From NCBI RefSeq assembly GCF_902489465.1, contig NZ_CABTZZ010000001.1, positions 40,637 through 104,636 on the forward strand: 64,000 bases of DNA. The letters are read 5' to 3'. The translations under genes and the position numbers were made by a program. The stretch comes from an uncultured Varibaculum sp. (GTDB lineage Bacteria; Actinomycetota; Actinomycetes; Actinomycetales; Actinomycetaceae). The notes beneath the pieces are model-generated. The model had not been told where the DNA came from, did not search any database, and worked only from the letters and a program-made list of their open reading frames with translations. This document shows, piece after piece, positions 51,047-58,664 of the stretch (position 1 is its first letter; every line of letters starts with the position of its first letter).

Positions 51047-54000
51047 TTAGTCACGACGACTCCGACGTCTGGCAACAGCCAGTACCAAACCGGCACCGAT
51101 CATCCCCATACCCACGTATGCTGTCTTCGCCACATCGGCGCCAGTTCGCGCTAGCGAGTCTGCAGAGCTTCTAGTATAGGTGGGGTTCTTAGACTTATAC
51201 GAGCCTTTTGTAACCTGCTTAGTCTTACCTGGTTTACTGGGGTTATTTGAGGGATTATCCCCCGGATTAACCGGCTCAACTGGCTTGTCAGAGGGTTTGT
51301 CGGACGGATCAGTCGGATCTGTAGGATCGCTCGGATCAGTGGGATCAGTCGGATCTGTCGGATCGGTCGGAACCTCGCAGACACACTTCGTACCTACGCG
51401 GACTTTACGATTCTGTGGATCCTTTATGACCTTTTCCGAGACTTCAGGATCGCCTACCGGCTCGCCATTCTCCAGCTGCCAGGTCTTGGTGATCTCCTTT
51501 TCTCCCAGTTCACCAGCTTGATCCTCAACCATCTTGCCAGCTTCTAGATTCGGGTCGTACTCGATGATTGTTTCGTACGGAATCTGTTCCTTGTGCGTAT
51601 CCGTCAGCTCGGTTTTAGTCTTGTTCGGACCAACTTCCACGATGTGTTTAACTGGATCGCTAATCTTCTCGGAAGATTCCTCCTTGGAGAGCTGCCCATT
51701 TTCGGTCTTCACCGTGACAGTGTGCTTGATCTCGCCCTGTTTGCCTTCCTGGATGACTTTCTTTTCGCCAGGTTTCAGTTCAGGGTTGACACGCACCTCT
51801 ACCTCGAACGGGGTCTTTTCCGTCCACTCAACCGTGTCAGAAGCCGGCGGGCACTTGGTGCCTACGCGGATGATCTGATCTTTTGGATCCTTGGTACGCT
51901 CAGTGGTCACGGTCGGGTCGCCGTCCAGCTTTCCGTCCTTGATCTTCTGAGTTGAAGTTACCAGGTCGGTGCCCAGCTCGCCCTGCTGGTCAACCACCTG
52001 CTTACCCTTTTCCAAGGTGTCATCAAAGACGATCTTGGTCTCGAACGGAACCGGCTTTTCTACCGTAGTCACCACTTCGGTGTCCGCGGGTGCCGGACCG
52101 TACTCAATGATCTCCTTGACCGGATCCTTGGTCTGCTTCTCCTCGGGCGTGACGGTTGCGTCGTTGCCCTTGGAAGCGAAGTCCGCAGTGTAGGTCTTCT
52201 CGCCTGGCACGCCTTTTTGGACGATCTTGATCTCACCCGGCTTGAGCTTCGGATTCGGGCGGGTCTCAACCTCGAACGGAACCTGAGCAGTCCAGGTAAC
52301 CTGCTCAGAGGTCTCGGACGGCTTGGTGCCGACGAGGACGACCTCGTTGACCGGATCCTTGGTGCGTTCCCAAGAGCCGTCCTTGTTCATCTTCTCGCTG
52401 CCCGGCTTACCCTCGGTCTCTACCTTGTAGGTTCCAGCAGGGATGGTGGCGTCGTACTTGTACTCGACATCGAAGGGCACTTCGTGTGTCGGAACATCAA
52501 CGACGTTAACCACGGCTTTAGTGATGTCGATGGATCCGTCTTCGTATGTTACGGTGACCGGAATCTCGATCTGATCGCCCGGTTTCGCATCTGCGGGAGA
52601 AGTTGCGGTGATCTGACCATTATCGTCAATACTGACGGTCCAACCGGCAGGAAGATCTCCCAGCTTGTACGGATTGTTCTCAGCAACCTTAATATCCTTA
52701 GGCTTTTCAAGAGTCACCGGGAGAGTCGCACTATCGCCGGGGTACACCGTTTCTACCGGGTACGAGGGCTCGGCCTCCCAGTTATTCATCAACTTCACTA
52801 CGGTGGTGACCGGGGTGTCGGTGGTCAAGTCTCCGGGAGCGTCCACGGTGACCGTAATGGTCTTCTTATCACCTGGTTTGGCATCTGCCGGTGGGGTAGC
52901 GGTGACCTCACCGGTGTTCGGGTCAATCTGGTACTTCCAGCCGTCAACTGTTTTATTGGTAATCGGCGAGCCGTCCTCGTTCTTCCCAAAGGAGTACGTG
53001 GAGCCTTTCGGAGCTCCCTCAACCTGGTGCTTTACCGCCTGGTTCGGGCCAGTCACCTGGACGTTATATTCCGCCTTCAGGTCACCCTTAATAACAACGA
53101 CCGTACCAGTCACCTTTTGTGGCTTGAACTTATTCCCATCCTTGTAGTGCGCGATAACCGGAACATCTAGCTGATCGCCTTCCTCCGCGTCACTTGGGAT
53201 GGTAGTGGTGATTTCACCTGTGTTCTCGTTGATAGTAACGGTCCACTCATTACCGTCTTTATCTTTTAGAAGAGTTTCGGTTTGACCATTCTCAAAGGTG
53301 TAGCTATCTGGAGCCTCGTCAGTAGTGTTACCACTAAGACCACGTTCGGGGATAGTCGGCAGCAAGCTGACCTTTGCATTCGGCTTACCGGTTACCGTGT
53401 CATAATCAGGGATCTTGATTTCCGCGAAGGCCTGGAACTGAACCTCAATTTCATCGGTGGTCTGATCCGGGTAGGTGGCCTTAACTTTCGGAGTGATAAT
53501 GGTACCTGGGGCGACACTATCGTCTGCCTTGGCAGTGACCTTGCCGGTATTGTCGATCGTGACGGTCCAGCCTTCTGGCACACTATCCGGGTCAATCTCG
53601 AACTTTGCGGGAGGGACAGGCAAATGCCCCTTCATAATCGACTTAGTTAGGATCTGTGCAGATATTTCCTCATTCACTTTGCCTTTAGATAAGCCCGGGC
53701 GTACGAGGTCAGTGACCTGGGTGTTGTTTGGGTCAACAACTACCAGCAGTTGCAGCTCGTCCGTGGAGCCGTTTGAGTACTCCACGATGACCGTCGGGCG
53801 GGCAAAGGTGCCCGGTTTCGGGTTTTCCGGGGCGGTTACGGTGACGTTATAGTCCTCGTCAATCTCAACGGTCCAACCCTCGTAGACGTACTTCTCGTCC
53901 AACTTGACTTTAGCCTCGAAGCCGCCGTCTCCCTTTTTCTTTGCCAGATCCTTGATCAAGTCAGCAGTCTGAGTAAAGGTCACCTTCTGGGGCGCAGTTG

Positions 54001-55231
54001 CCAGCGGGCCGGTAGCGCTATCAACGCCGGAGATAATCGAGGCATCGGTCTTGTCATACTGCGGGTTGTGATACTCCGTATCATCCAGAGAGAATGACTT
54101 CGAGTCGATAACGTTCGCCTTGCTGTAGCGATCCAGCGAATTCGAGCTGTCGAAGGTCTTGCCTTCTTCGCCGATGTTGTTTTCAACGGCATTCTGGAGC
54201 TGATCCACGGTACGCGGCTTTGCCAGCACCGCGAAATGCACGTTCTTGTCGTCCTTTAGACCCGTGCCACGGTACTCCGGCCAGGTGAAGTAGATGTCAC
54301 CGGTCGTTTCGTCGATACGCAGGTTCTGCGTACCACCGGAGGCTGCTGGGTCTGTGGTGCCGATGAACTGGCCGTTGCCGTCGTAGACTTCCACGACCAT
54401 GCGGGACATCGAGTCATCCGTGCCACCGTTCTGCACAGCAGGAATGTTGACGGTACCGACCTTGGTTTCCTCACCAGGGATGATCACGTGCTTCTCGAAA
54501 GACTCCCACGACACCGTAATCGGGTTACATTCGATGTTCTCGCTCGGCCACGGGTTTACAGTAGCGCCGAATGCCGAGCTGGAACCTTGCGTGGCATAGA
54601 GGTTGCCAGTATGATCCTTCTTGTAGTTGCCCTGCCAGGCGTAACGAACGGGATTGTCGGCAGTGGCCGAAGCGAACTGCCCGACCTTCTCCTCAGTCAG
54701 TTCTGCGTAGATATTCAGGTTTCGTAGCGCGCGAAAACCATCAATGACGATGCTCTCGTCAGCCTTGTGAGTGACGCTCTTGCCAAGGAAGGTCTGGCCG
54801 GCCTCCATGGAAGGCACCTCGCCGGTATTCAAGAGTGTGCCAAGGTTCCCCGTATTGATGAAGGACCAATCGGCAAATGTGCGGTCCTTCGAGTTATCAA
54901 AGGAGACGCTCAGACCCCACAGGGTTTTCGAGGGGCTGGTAGCACTGGGCTCCATGGTATTCCAGGTAAAACCGGCCTGGCTACCCTCCGGCTCGCTGCT
55001 TTCAACCACGCACGAACCTGCCGGCAGGTCGGAAGCTTTTTGATCGCCTTTCTCAACCGCACCGGATTTATCACGGATACCGCCGGAGAGCTCTGCTGCA
55101 GCAGCGGATTGAGGTGACATGAAGCTTGGGGCTGTCACTAAGGTGCCCGCCGCTAAAGCCAAAGCCGATAAAGCCGCAATAGAGGAACGCGAAAAACGCT
55201 TCCGCACTCCGGGCTTACTTAAGGAATACAT
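51047..55231 (-). CDS. giant Rib/G5-repeat surface protein with LARTG sorting signal
   Basis: A 1394-residue secreted, wall-anchored protein. A signal peptide spans residues 1-45 (basic start, hydrophobic core, AAAA-E cleavage region). The N-terminal ~370 residues form a unique domain. Five Rib/YPDG-like repeats (about 430-930) share the pattern GWTVxIDxxGxVTATxPADAKPGD...VTYxDGSTD. Five G5-like repeats (about 930-1280) follow, each ending in VGTKC/VGPN-type segments. A Thr-Asp-Pro linker, the sorting signal LARTGA, a hydrophobic helix and an RRRSRRD tail end the protein. Rib and G5 domains occur in adhesins and wall-binding proteins. ATG at 55231 follows AGGAAGGACTGATTG. Confidence 0.88.
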   Translation of the reverse strand: MYSLSKPGVRKRFSRSSIAALSALALAAGTLVTAPSFMSPQSAAAAELSGGIRDKSGAVEKGDQKASDLPAGSCVVESSEPEGSQAGFTWNTMEPSATSPSKTLWGLSVSFDNSKDRTFADWSFINTGNLGTLLNTGEVPSMEAGQTFLGKSVTHKADESIVIDGFRALRNLNIYAELTEEKVGQFASATADNPVRYAWQGNYKKDHTGNLYATQGSSSAFGATVNPWPSENIECNPITVSWESFEKHVIIPGEETKVGTVNIPAVQNGGTDDSMSRMVVEVYDGNGQFIGTTDPAASGGTQNLRIDETTGDIYFTWPEYRGTGLKDDKNVHFAVLAKPRTVDQLQNAVENNIGEEGKTFDSSNSLDRYSKANVIDSKSFSLDDTEYHNPQYDKTDASIISGVDSATGPLATAPQKVTFTQTADLIKDLAKKKGDGGFEAKVKLDEKYVYEGWTVEIDEDYNVTVTAPENPKPGTFARPTVIVEYSNGSTDELQLLVVVDPNNTQVTDLVRPGLSKGKVNEEISAQILTKSIMKGHLPVPPAKFEIDPDSVPEGWTVTIDNTGKVTAKADDSVAPGTIITPKVKATYPDQTTDEIEVQFQAFAEIKIPDYDTVTGKPNAKVSLLPTIPERGLSGNTTDEAPDSYTFENGQTETLLKDKDGNEWTVTINENTGEITTTIPSDAEEGDQLDVPVIAHYKDGNKFKPQKVTGTVVVIKGDLKAEYNVQVTGPNQAVKHQVEGAPKGSTYSFGKNEDGSPITNKTVDGWKYQIDPNTGEVTATPPADAKPGDKKTITVTVDAPGDLTTDTPVTTVVKLMNNWEAEPSYPVETVYPGDSATLPVTLEKPKDIKVAENNPYKLGDLPAGWTVSIDDNGQITATSPADAKPGDQIEIPVTVTYEDGSIDITKAVVNVVDVPTHEVPFDVEYKYDATIPAGTYKVETEGKPGSEKMNKDGSWERTKDPVNEVVLVGTKPSETSEQVTWTAQVPFEVETRPNPKLKPGEIKIVQKGVPGEKTYTADFASKGNDATVTPEEKQTKDPVKEIIEYGPAPADTEVVTTVEKPVPFETKIVFDDTLEKGKQVVDQQGELGTDLVTSTQKIKDGKLDGDPTVTTERTKDPKDQIIRVGTKCPPASDTVEWTEKTPFEVEVRVNPELKPGEKKVIQEGKQGEIKHTVTVKTENGQLSKEESSEKISDPVKHIVEVGPNKTKTELTDTHKEQIPYETIIEYDPNLEAGKMVEDQAGELGEKEITKTWQLENGEPVGDPEVSEKVIKDPQNRKVRVGTKCVCEVPTDPTDPTDPTDPSDPTDPTDPSDKPSDKPVEPVNPGDNPSNNPSKPGKTKQVTKGSYKSKNPTYTRSSADSLARTGADVAKTAYVGMGMIGAGLVLAVARRRSRRD
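51297..51380. repeat. PTDPTDPSD minisatellite in the surface protein gene
   Basis: An array of 9-base units close to GGATCxGTC (GGATCAGTC, GGATCTGTC, GGATCGCTC variants) encodes alternating Pro-Thr-Asp and Pro-Ser-Asp. It forms the linker between the G5 region and the wall anchor, so copy-number changes would alter the length of the stalk without frame loss. Confidence 0.85.
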
Positions 55232-55567
55232 CAATCAGTCCTTCCTAAAGATTTCACGTTATGTGCACGGGTCGTCTGCTAGTGCCCGCAAATTTAGGAC
55301 TTATAAAACACTCTTTATATTAAAGCTTCTCATGATTAAATGCAATATGATTTACCTCTAAAAATACCGGAGAAGTATCCCTTACCGGCAGGTATAACTT
55401 TAGTGACCCGCCCAGCCAGTAGTGCTTTTGTCGTTACCACAGCCGTTCGATTTTTCTATTAGTGATAATCGCAGAAAGTGCGCTGCGGGCAGTCTTTGCG
55501 TGGCGGTAACTAGGATACGCTTCAGCCTCGCTAGACTATTAACGAGTTTATTACCTAGGGGGTTCTA
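55232..55567. other. 336-base AT-rich gap between surface protein and hsdM
   Basis: No gene is supported here. The left part should hold the promoter of the minus-strand surface protein, the right part that of hsdM. AT-rich stretches at 55300-55375 contain several TATAAA/TATATT-like hexamers on both strands, too many to name one as the promoter. The GTG of hsdM is preceded by AGGGGGTTCTA, a usable ribosome binding site. Confidence 0.5.
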
Positions 55568-57142
55568 GTGGCGGCATCAGATCAACGCGCTAATCTGCAT
55601 CGGACGATTTGGCGGGTGGCCAATGATTTGCGTGGCAGCGTAGATGGTTGGGATTTCAAAGCCTACGTGTTGGGAATGTTGTTTTACCGTTTCATTTCGG
55701 AACACATCACTAATTGGGTAAATAAGATACAGGCCGAGGGCGGGGAAGAGGGTTTCAACTACGCCCAAATAGATGATGAGCAGGCAGAAACCGCCCGGGA
55801 ATATATGGTGAACACCCTGGGGTTTTTCATCCCGCCCTCAGAATTGTTTAAAAACGTGCGCCGAGCCGCGCCTCGTGACCAAAACTTAAACGAGACTTTA
55901 GCGTCCGTATTTGCCGATATTGAGGCTTCGGCTATCGGTTCTTCCTCGGAAGAAGACCTTAAAGGGCTATTTGATGACGTCAATACCAATAGTCCCCGTT
56001 TGGGGAACTCGATCGCGGAACGAAACGCCAAGCTGGTCAAACTGCTTGAAGCTATCGGCGACTTGGAGCTGGGTGACTACCAGGATGCCGATATTGATAC
56101 TTTCGGTGATGCCTACGAATATTTGATGACTATGTATGCCTCGTCGGCTGGAAAATCTGGGGGCGAGTTCTTCACTCCCCAAGATGTTTCGGAACTGATA
56201 GCCCGGCTGACGGTGCTCGGCAAAACCCGGGTAGGTAGGGTTTATGACCCTGCCTGTGGATCCGGCTCCCTACTGTTGAAGTTCGCGAAAGTATTAGGGC
56301 GCGAAAATGTGGAGGAGGGTTTCTTCGGGCAAGAAATTAACCTCACCACCTATAACCTGTGCCGGATCAATATGTTCTTGCATGGGGTGAATTTTTCTAA
56401 ATTCGATATTGCCTTAGGCAATACCCTTACGGAACCGGCGCATTGGGATGATGAACCTTTCGAAGCGATTGTTTCTAACCCGCCCTATTCCACTAAATGG
56501 ATAGGCGCGGATTCGCCGACTTTAATGAATGATGAACGTTTTTCACCTGCCGGGGTGCTAGCTCCTAAGGGTAAGGCGGATCTGGCGTTCACGATGCATA
56601 TTTTGTCTTGGCTGGCCGTTGACGGCACGGCCGCGATTGTCCAGTTCCCCGGGGTGCTTTATCGCGGGGGAGCGGAAAAGAAGATCCGCAAATATCTGGT
56701 GGATGGCAACTATGTGGATGCGGTTATCCAATTGCCGGTGGATTTGTTCTTCGGTACTTCTATCGGCACCTGCGTGCTGGTGCTAAAGAAGTCGAAGAAA
56801 GATTCGAATGTGCTGTTTATTGATGCTTCCGAGCTGTTTGAACGCTCGGGGACTAAGAACCAGATTACCGAGCCTTTCCGTGACCAGATTCTTGATGCCT
56901 ACGGGAAACGGGAAAATCAGGATCACTTTGCGCAGCTGGTTTCGATAGAAGATATTGCCGAGGCCGACTACAACCTTTCGGTATCCAGTTACGTAGAACC
57001 CAAGGACACTCGGGAAAAGATTGATATTCACCAGCTCAATCAAGACATTGCCGGCATCGTGGAGCGCCAAGCCAAGCTACGGGAAGCCATCGATACCATT
57101 GTCGCTGACCTGGAGGGCGCTTCCAGCGAGGCAACCGCATGA
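55568..57142 (+). CDS. hsdM: type I restriction-modification DNA methyltransferase subunit
   Basis: HsdM transfers methyl groups from S-adenosylmethionine to adenine N6 in the target chosen by HsdS. An N-terminal helical domain (LRGSVDGWDFKAYVLGMLFYRF) precedes the catalytic fold, with SAM motif DPACGSGSLL near 227 and the catalytic NPPYS near 304. The C-terminal region bears the helical segment that contacts HsdS. It is 524 residues long, the usual length. The start is GTG at 55568; the end overlaps hsdS by four bases. The catalytic residues are intact, so the methylase could be active if HsdS is. Confidence 0.95.
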   Translation: MAASDQRANLHRTIWRVANDLRGSVDGWDFKAYVLGMLFYRFISEHITNWVNKIQAEGGEEGFNYAQIDDEQAETAREYMVNTLGFFIPPSELFKNVRRAAPRDQNLNETLASVFADIEASAIGSSSEEDLKGLFDDVNTNSPRLGNSIAERNAKLVKLLEAIGDLELGDYQDADIDTFGDAYEYLMTMYASSAGKSGGEFFTPQDVSELIARLTVLGKTRVGRVYDPACGSGSLLLKFAKVLGRENVEEGFFGQEINLTTYNLCRINMFLHGVNFSKFDIALGNTLTEPAHWDDEPFEAIVSNPPYSTKWIGADSPTLMNDERFSPAGVLAPKGKADLAFTMHILSWLAVDGTAAIVQFPGVLYRGGAEKKIRKYLVDGNYVDAVIQLPVDLFFGTSIGTCVLVLKKSKKDSNVLFIDASELFERSGTKNQITEPFRDQILDAYGKRENQDHFAQLVSIEDIAEADYNLSVSSYVEPKDTREKIDIHQLNQDIAGIVERQAKLREAIDTIVADLEGASSEATA

Positions 57143-57813
57143 GCTGCATAGACGACCTAATCGAGCAATGTTGTCCCAACGGGGTGGAATTTATAGTTTT
57201 GCAGGAGTTGTTCAATACTAGAAACGGTTATACGCCTTCAAGGAAAAATCCCGAATATTGGGAAAATGGAACAGTTCCCTGGTTTAGGTTGGCTGACATT
57301 AGAGGTAGCGACAGAATTCTCACTGAAGCGATTGAAAATGTATCTCCGTCGGCCGTAAAAAACAGTGGCTTATTCCCTGCGGGTACCATAATCATTTCAA
57401 CATTAGCTACTATTGGCGAACATGCATTAATGAAAGTCCCCGGTTTATGTAATCAGCAGCTAACAGCCCTAACTTTACGCGAAAAATATGCCGCTCTTTT
57501 TAATATTAAGTTTTTGTTTTATTACACCTTTGTTCTAGCTGACTGGTGTAAGAAAAATACAATGAATTCCAGCTTTGCCTCTGTGGATATGAGGCAATTT
57601 AAACGTTTCAAATTCCCCATGCCGCCGCTGGAAGTGCAAGATGAAATCGTACGGATTCTAGATTCTTTCACCAAGCTAGAAGCGGAGCTAGAAGCGGAGC
57701 TAGAAGCTCGTCGCAAGCAGTACGAGTACTACCGCGACTCGCTTCTCAGTTTTGAGAACATGAATAACCGCGTGGGGGGCGTAGCTAGACTAATATCTTT
57801 ACGAGATGTATAG
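57139..57813 (+). CDS. hsdS: HsdS specificity subunit, first half (ends at in-frame TAG)
   Basis: The 224 residues contain one target recognition domain (about 10-175) and a conserved helical spacer with LEAELEAELEARRKQYEYYR near 180-200. The frame then stops at TAG (57811-57813), just after the second recognition domain would begin (VARLISLRDV). The next open frame (57823-58362) is in the same phase with three sense codons before its first start. So the whole is one HsdS broken by a single amber codon, by mutation or sequencing error, or two half-subunits that pair. AT content is higher than in hsdM, as is common for recognition domains acquired by exchange. ATG at 57139 overlaps hsdM. Confidence 0.88.
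   Translation: MSCIDDLIEQCCPNGVEFIVLQELFNTRNGYTPSRKNPEYWENGTVPWFRLADIRGSDRILTEAIENVSPSAVKNSGLFPAGTIIISTLATIGEHALMKVPGLCNQQLTALTLREKYAALFNIKFLFYYTFVLADWCKKNTMNSSFASVDMRQFKRFKFPMPPLEVQDEIVRILDSFTKLEAELEAELEARRKQYEYYRDSLLSFENMNNRVGGVARLISLRDV
57675..57707. repeat. 12-bp tandem repeat in the hsdS spacer
   Basis: GCTAGAAGCGGA occurs twice in tandem (57675-57686, 57687-57698), followed by GCTAGAAGC (57699-57707). It encodes LEAE-LEAE-LEAR. In EcoR124I/II a change in the number of a 12-bp spacer repeat (TAEL) alters the gap length of the DNA target by one base. Confidence 0.92.
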
Positions 57814-57822
57814 AGTTATTCG

Positions 57823-58362
57823 GTGGAAAAAATATCCGCATCTTTAACTGACAACAATTCATATGTCGGTGTCGATAATCTGATAGCGAATAAGCGTGGC
57901 AAAAAACCATCAGACTACGCTCCCAATACCAGTAAGCTATCTAAGTTCTATCCTGGCGATATTCTCATAGGCAATATACGCCCATATCTACGAAAGATTT
58001 GGCAAAGCAACCTTGCCGGTGGTGCTAGTGGTGACGTATTAGTAATTTCTATAAAAGATGAAAAACAAAAAGAGATTACCTCAAGATTTCTTTATCATGT
58101 TCTAGCTTCTGAAGATTTCTTTGAATATAACAATAGGTTTGCCAAAGGTGCGAAAATGCCGCGTGGGGATAAGAAAGCAATAATGGATTATAAATTTTCG
58201 CTTCCTCGTCTCTCGGAGCAGCAACGCATTGTGCAGATCCTCGACAAGTTCGACGCTTTGGTAAACGATCTTTCTTCGGGTTTACCGGCGGAGATTGCGG
58301 CTCGGCGTAAACAGTACGAGTATTACCGCGACCGGCTACTGACTTTCACTCCCGCAAAGTAA
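57823..58362 (+). CDS. hsdS: HsdS specificity subunit, second half (after in-frame TAG)
   Basis: The 179 residues hold the second target recognition domain (about 1-130) and the C-terminal conserved helices (LPRLSEQQRIVQILDKFDAL, AARRKQYEYYRDRLL). The repeat of RRKQYEYYRD in both halves shows the usual pseudo-symmetry of HsdS. The frame is the same as that of the first half. A GTG at 57823 could start it, but no Shine-Dalgarno sequence is visible upstream, so independent translation is doubtful. A stretch of DNA (58303-58332) repeats 57709-57738 at 26 of 30 bases in direct orientation. Confidence 0.8.
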   Translation: MEKISASLTDNNSYVGVDNLIANKRGKKPSDYAPNTSKLSKFYPGDILIGNIRPYLRKIWQSNLAGGASGDVLVISIKDEKQKEITSRFLYHVLASEDFFEYNNRFAKGAKMPRGDKKAIMDYKFSLPRLSEQQRIVQILDKFDALVNDLSSGLPAEIAARRKQYEYYRDRLLTFTPAK

Positions 58363-58664
58363 ATGCGCGATTTGGGTCGCGGCCGGTAAAAGATACGAGA
58401 GGGGCTTGACCTGCGTAGCAGGTCACGGGGTCCCCGGAGTGCTTTTACCGAGCCAGACCCGCAAGCGGTAGGCGATAATAACGCTTGGGCGGGAGGAAAA
58501 ATCTCTCCCCCGGTCATACCAGGTAGGGAAAGCTTTTGCCTCGTGCGGACTTACTAGGCGCATTAGGCTCGCAGGGCGAGCTTCGGCTAGGTAACACAAA
58601 TTTAAAGCACCAGCGCCACTAAGATAGAAACAGTTACCAACTCCAGTTGTTTCCAGGAGACTTC
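58363..58664. other. structured gap between hsdS and hsdR
   Basis: No coding frame is convincing in these 302 bases. Inverted repeats: CGGTAAAAG (58384-58392) with CTTTTACCG (58442-58450) around GACCTGC (58408-58414) with GCAGGTC (58418-58424), which would give a stem with an inner hairpin. Further on GGGAG...CTCCC (near 58490-58507) can pair. The 13-mer CCCGCAAGCGGTA (58458-58470) recurs at 61811-61823 beyond hsdR. It may be an untranslated RNA, a regulatory leader of hsdR, or the scar of a rearrangement. Confidence 0.5.

Noticed and set aside
51297..51380. a CRISPR-like array
   Set aside because: The 9-base units are in frame and encode Pro-Thr/Ser-Asp; there are no spacers.
52217..53170. 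317-residue frame on the plus strand inside the surface protein gene
   Set aside because: Its length comes from the repetitive composition of the real gene on the other strand; it has no family similarity.
58363..58664. a tRNA gene in the hsdS-hsdR gap
   Set aside because: The stems do not fit a cloverleaf and no T-loop GTTCxA sequence was found.
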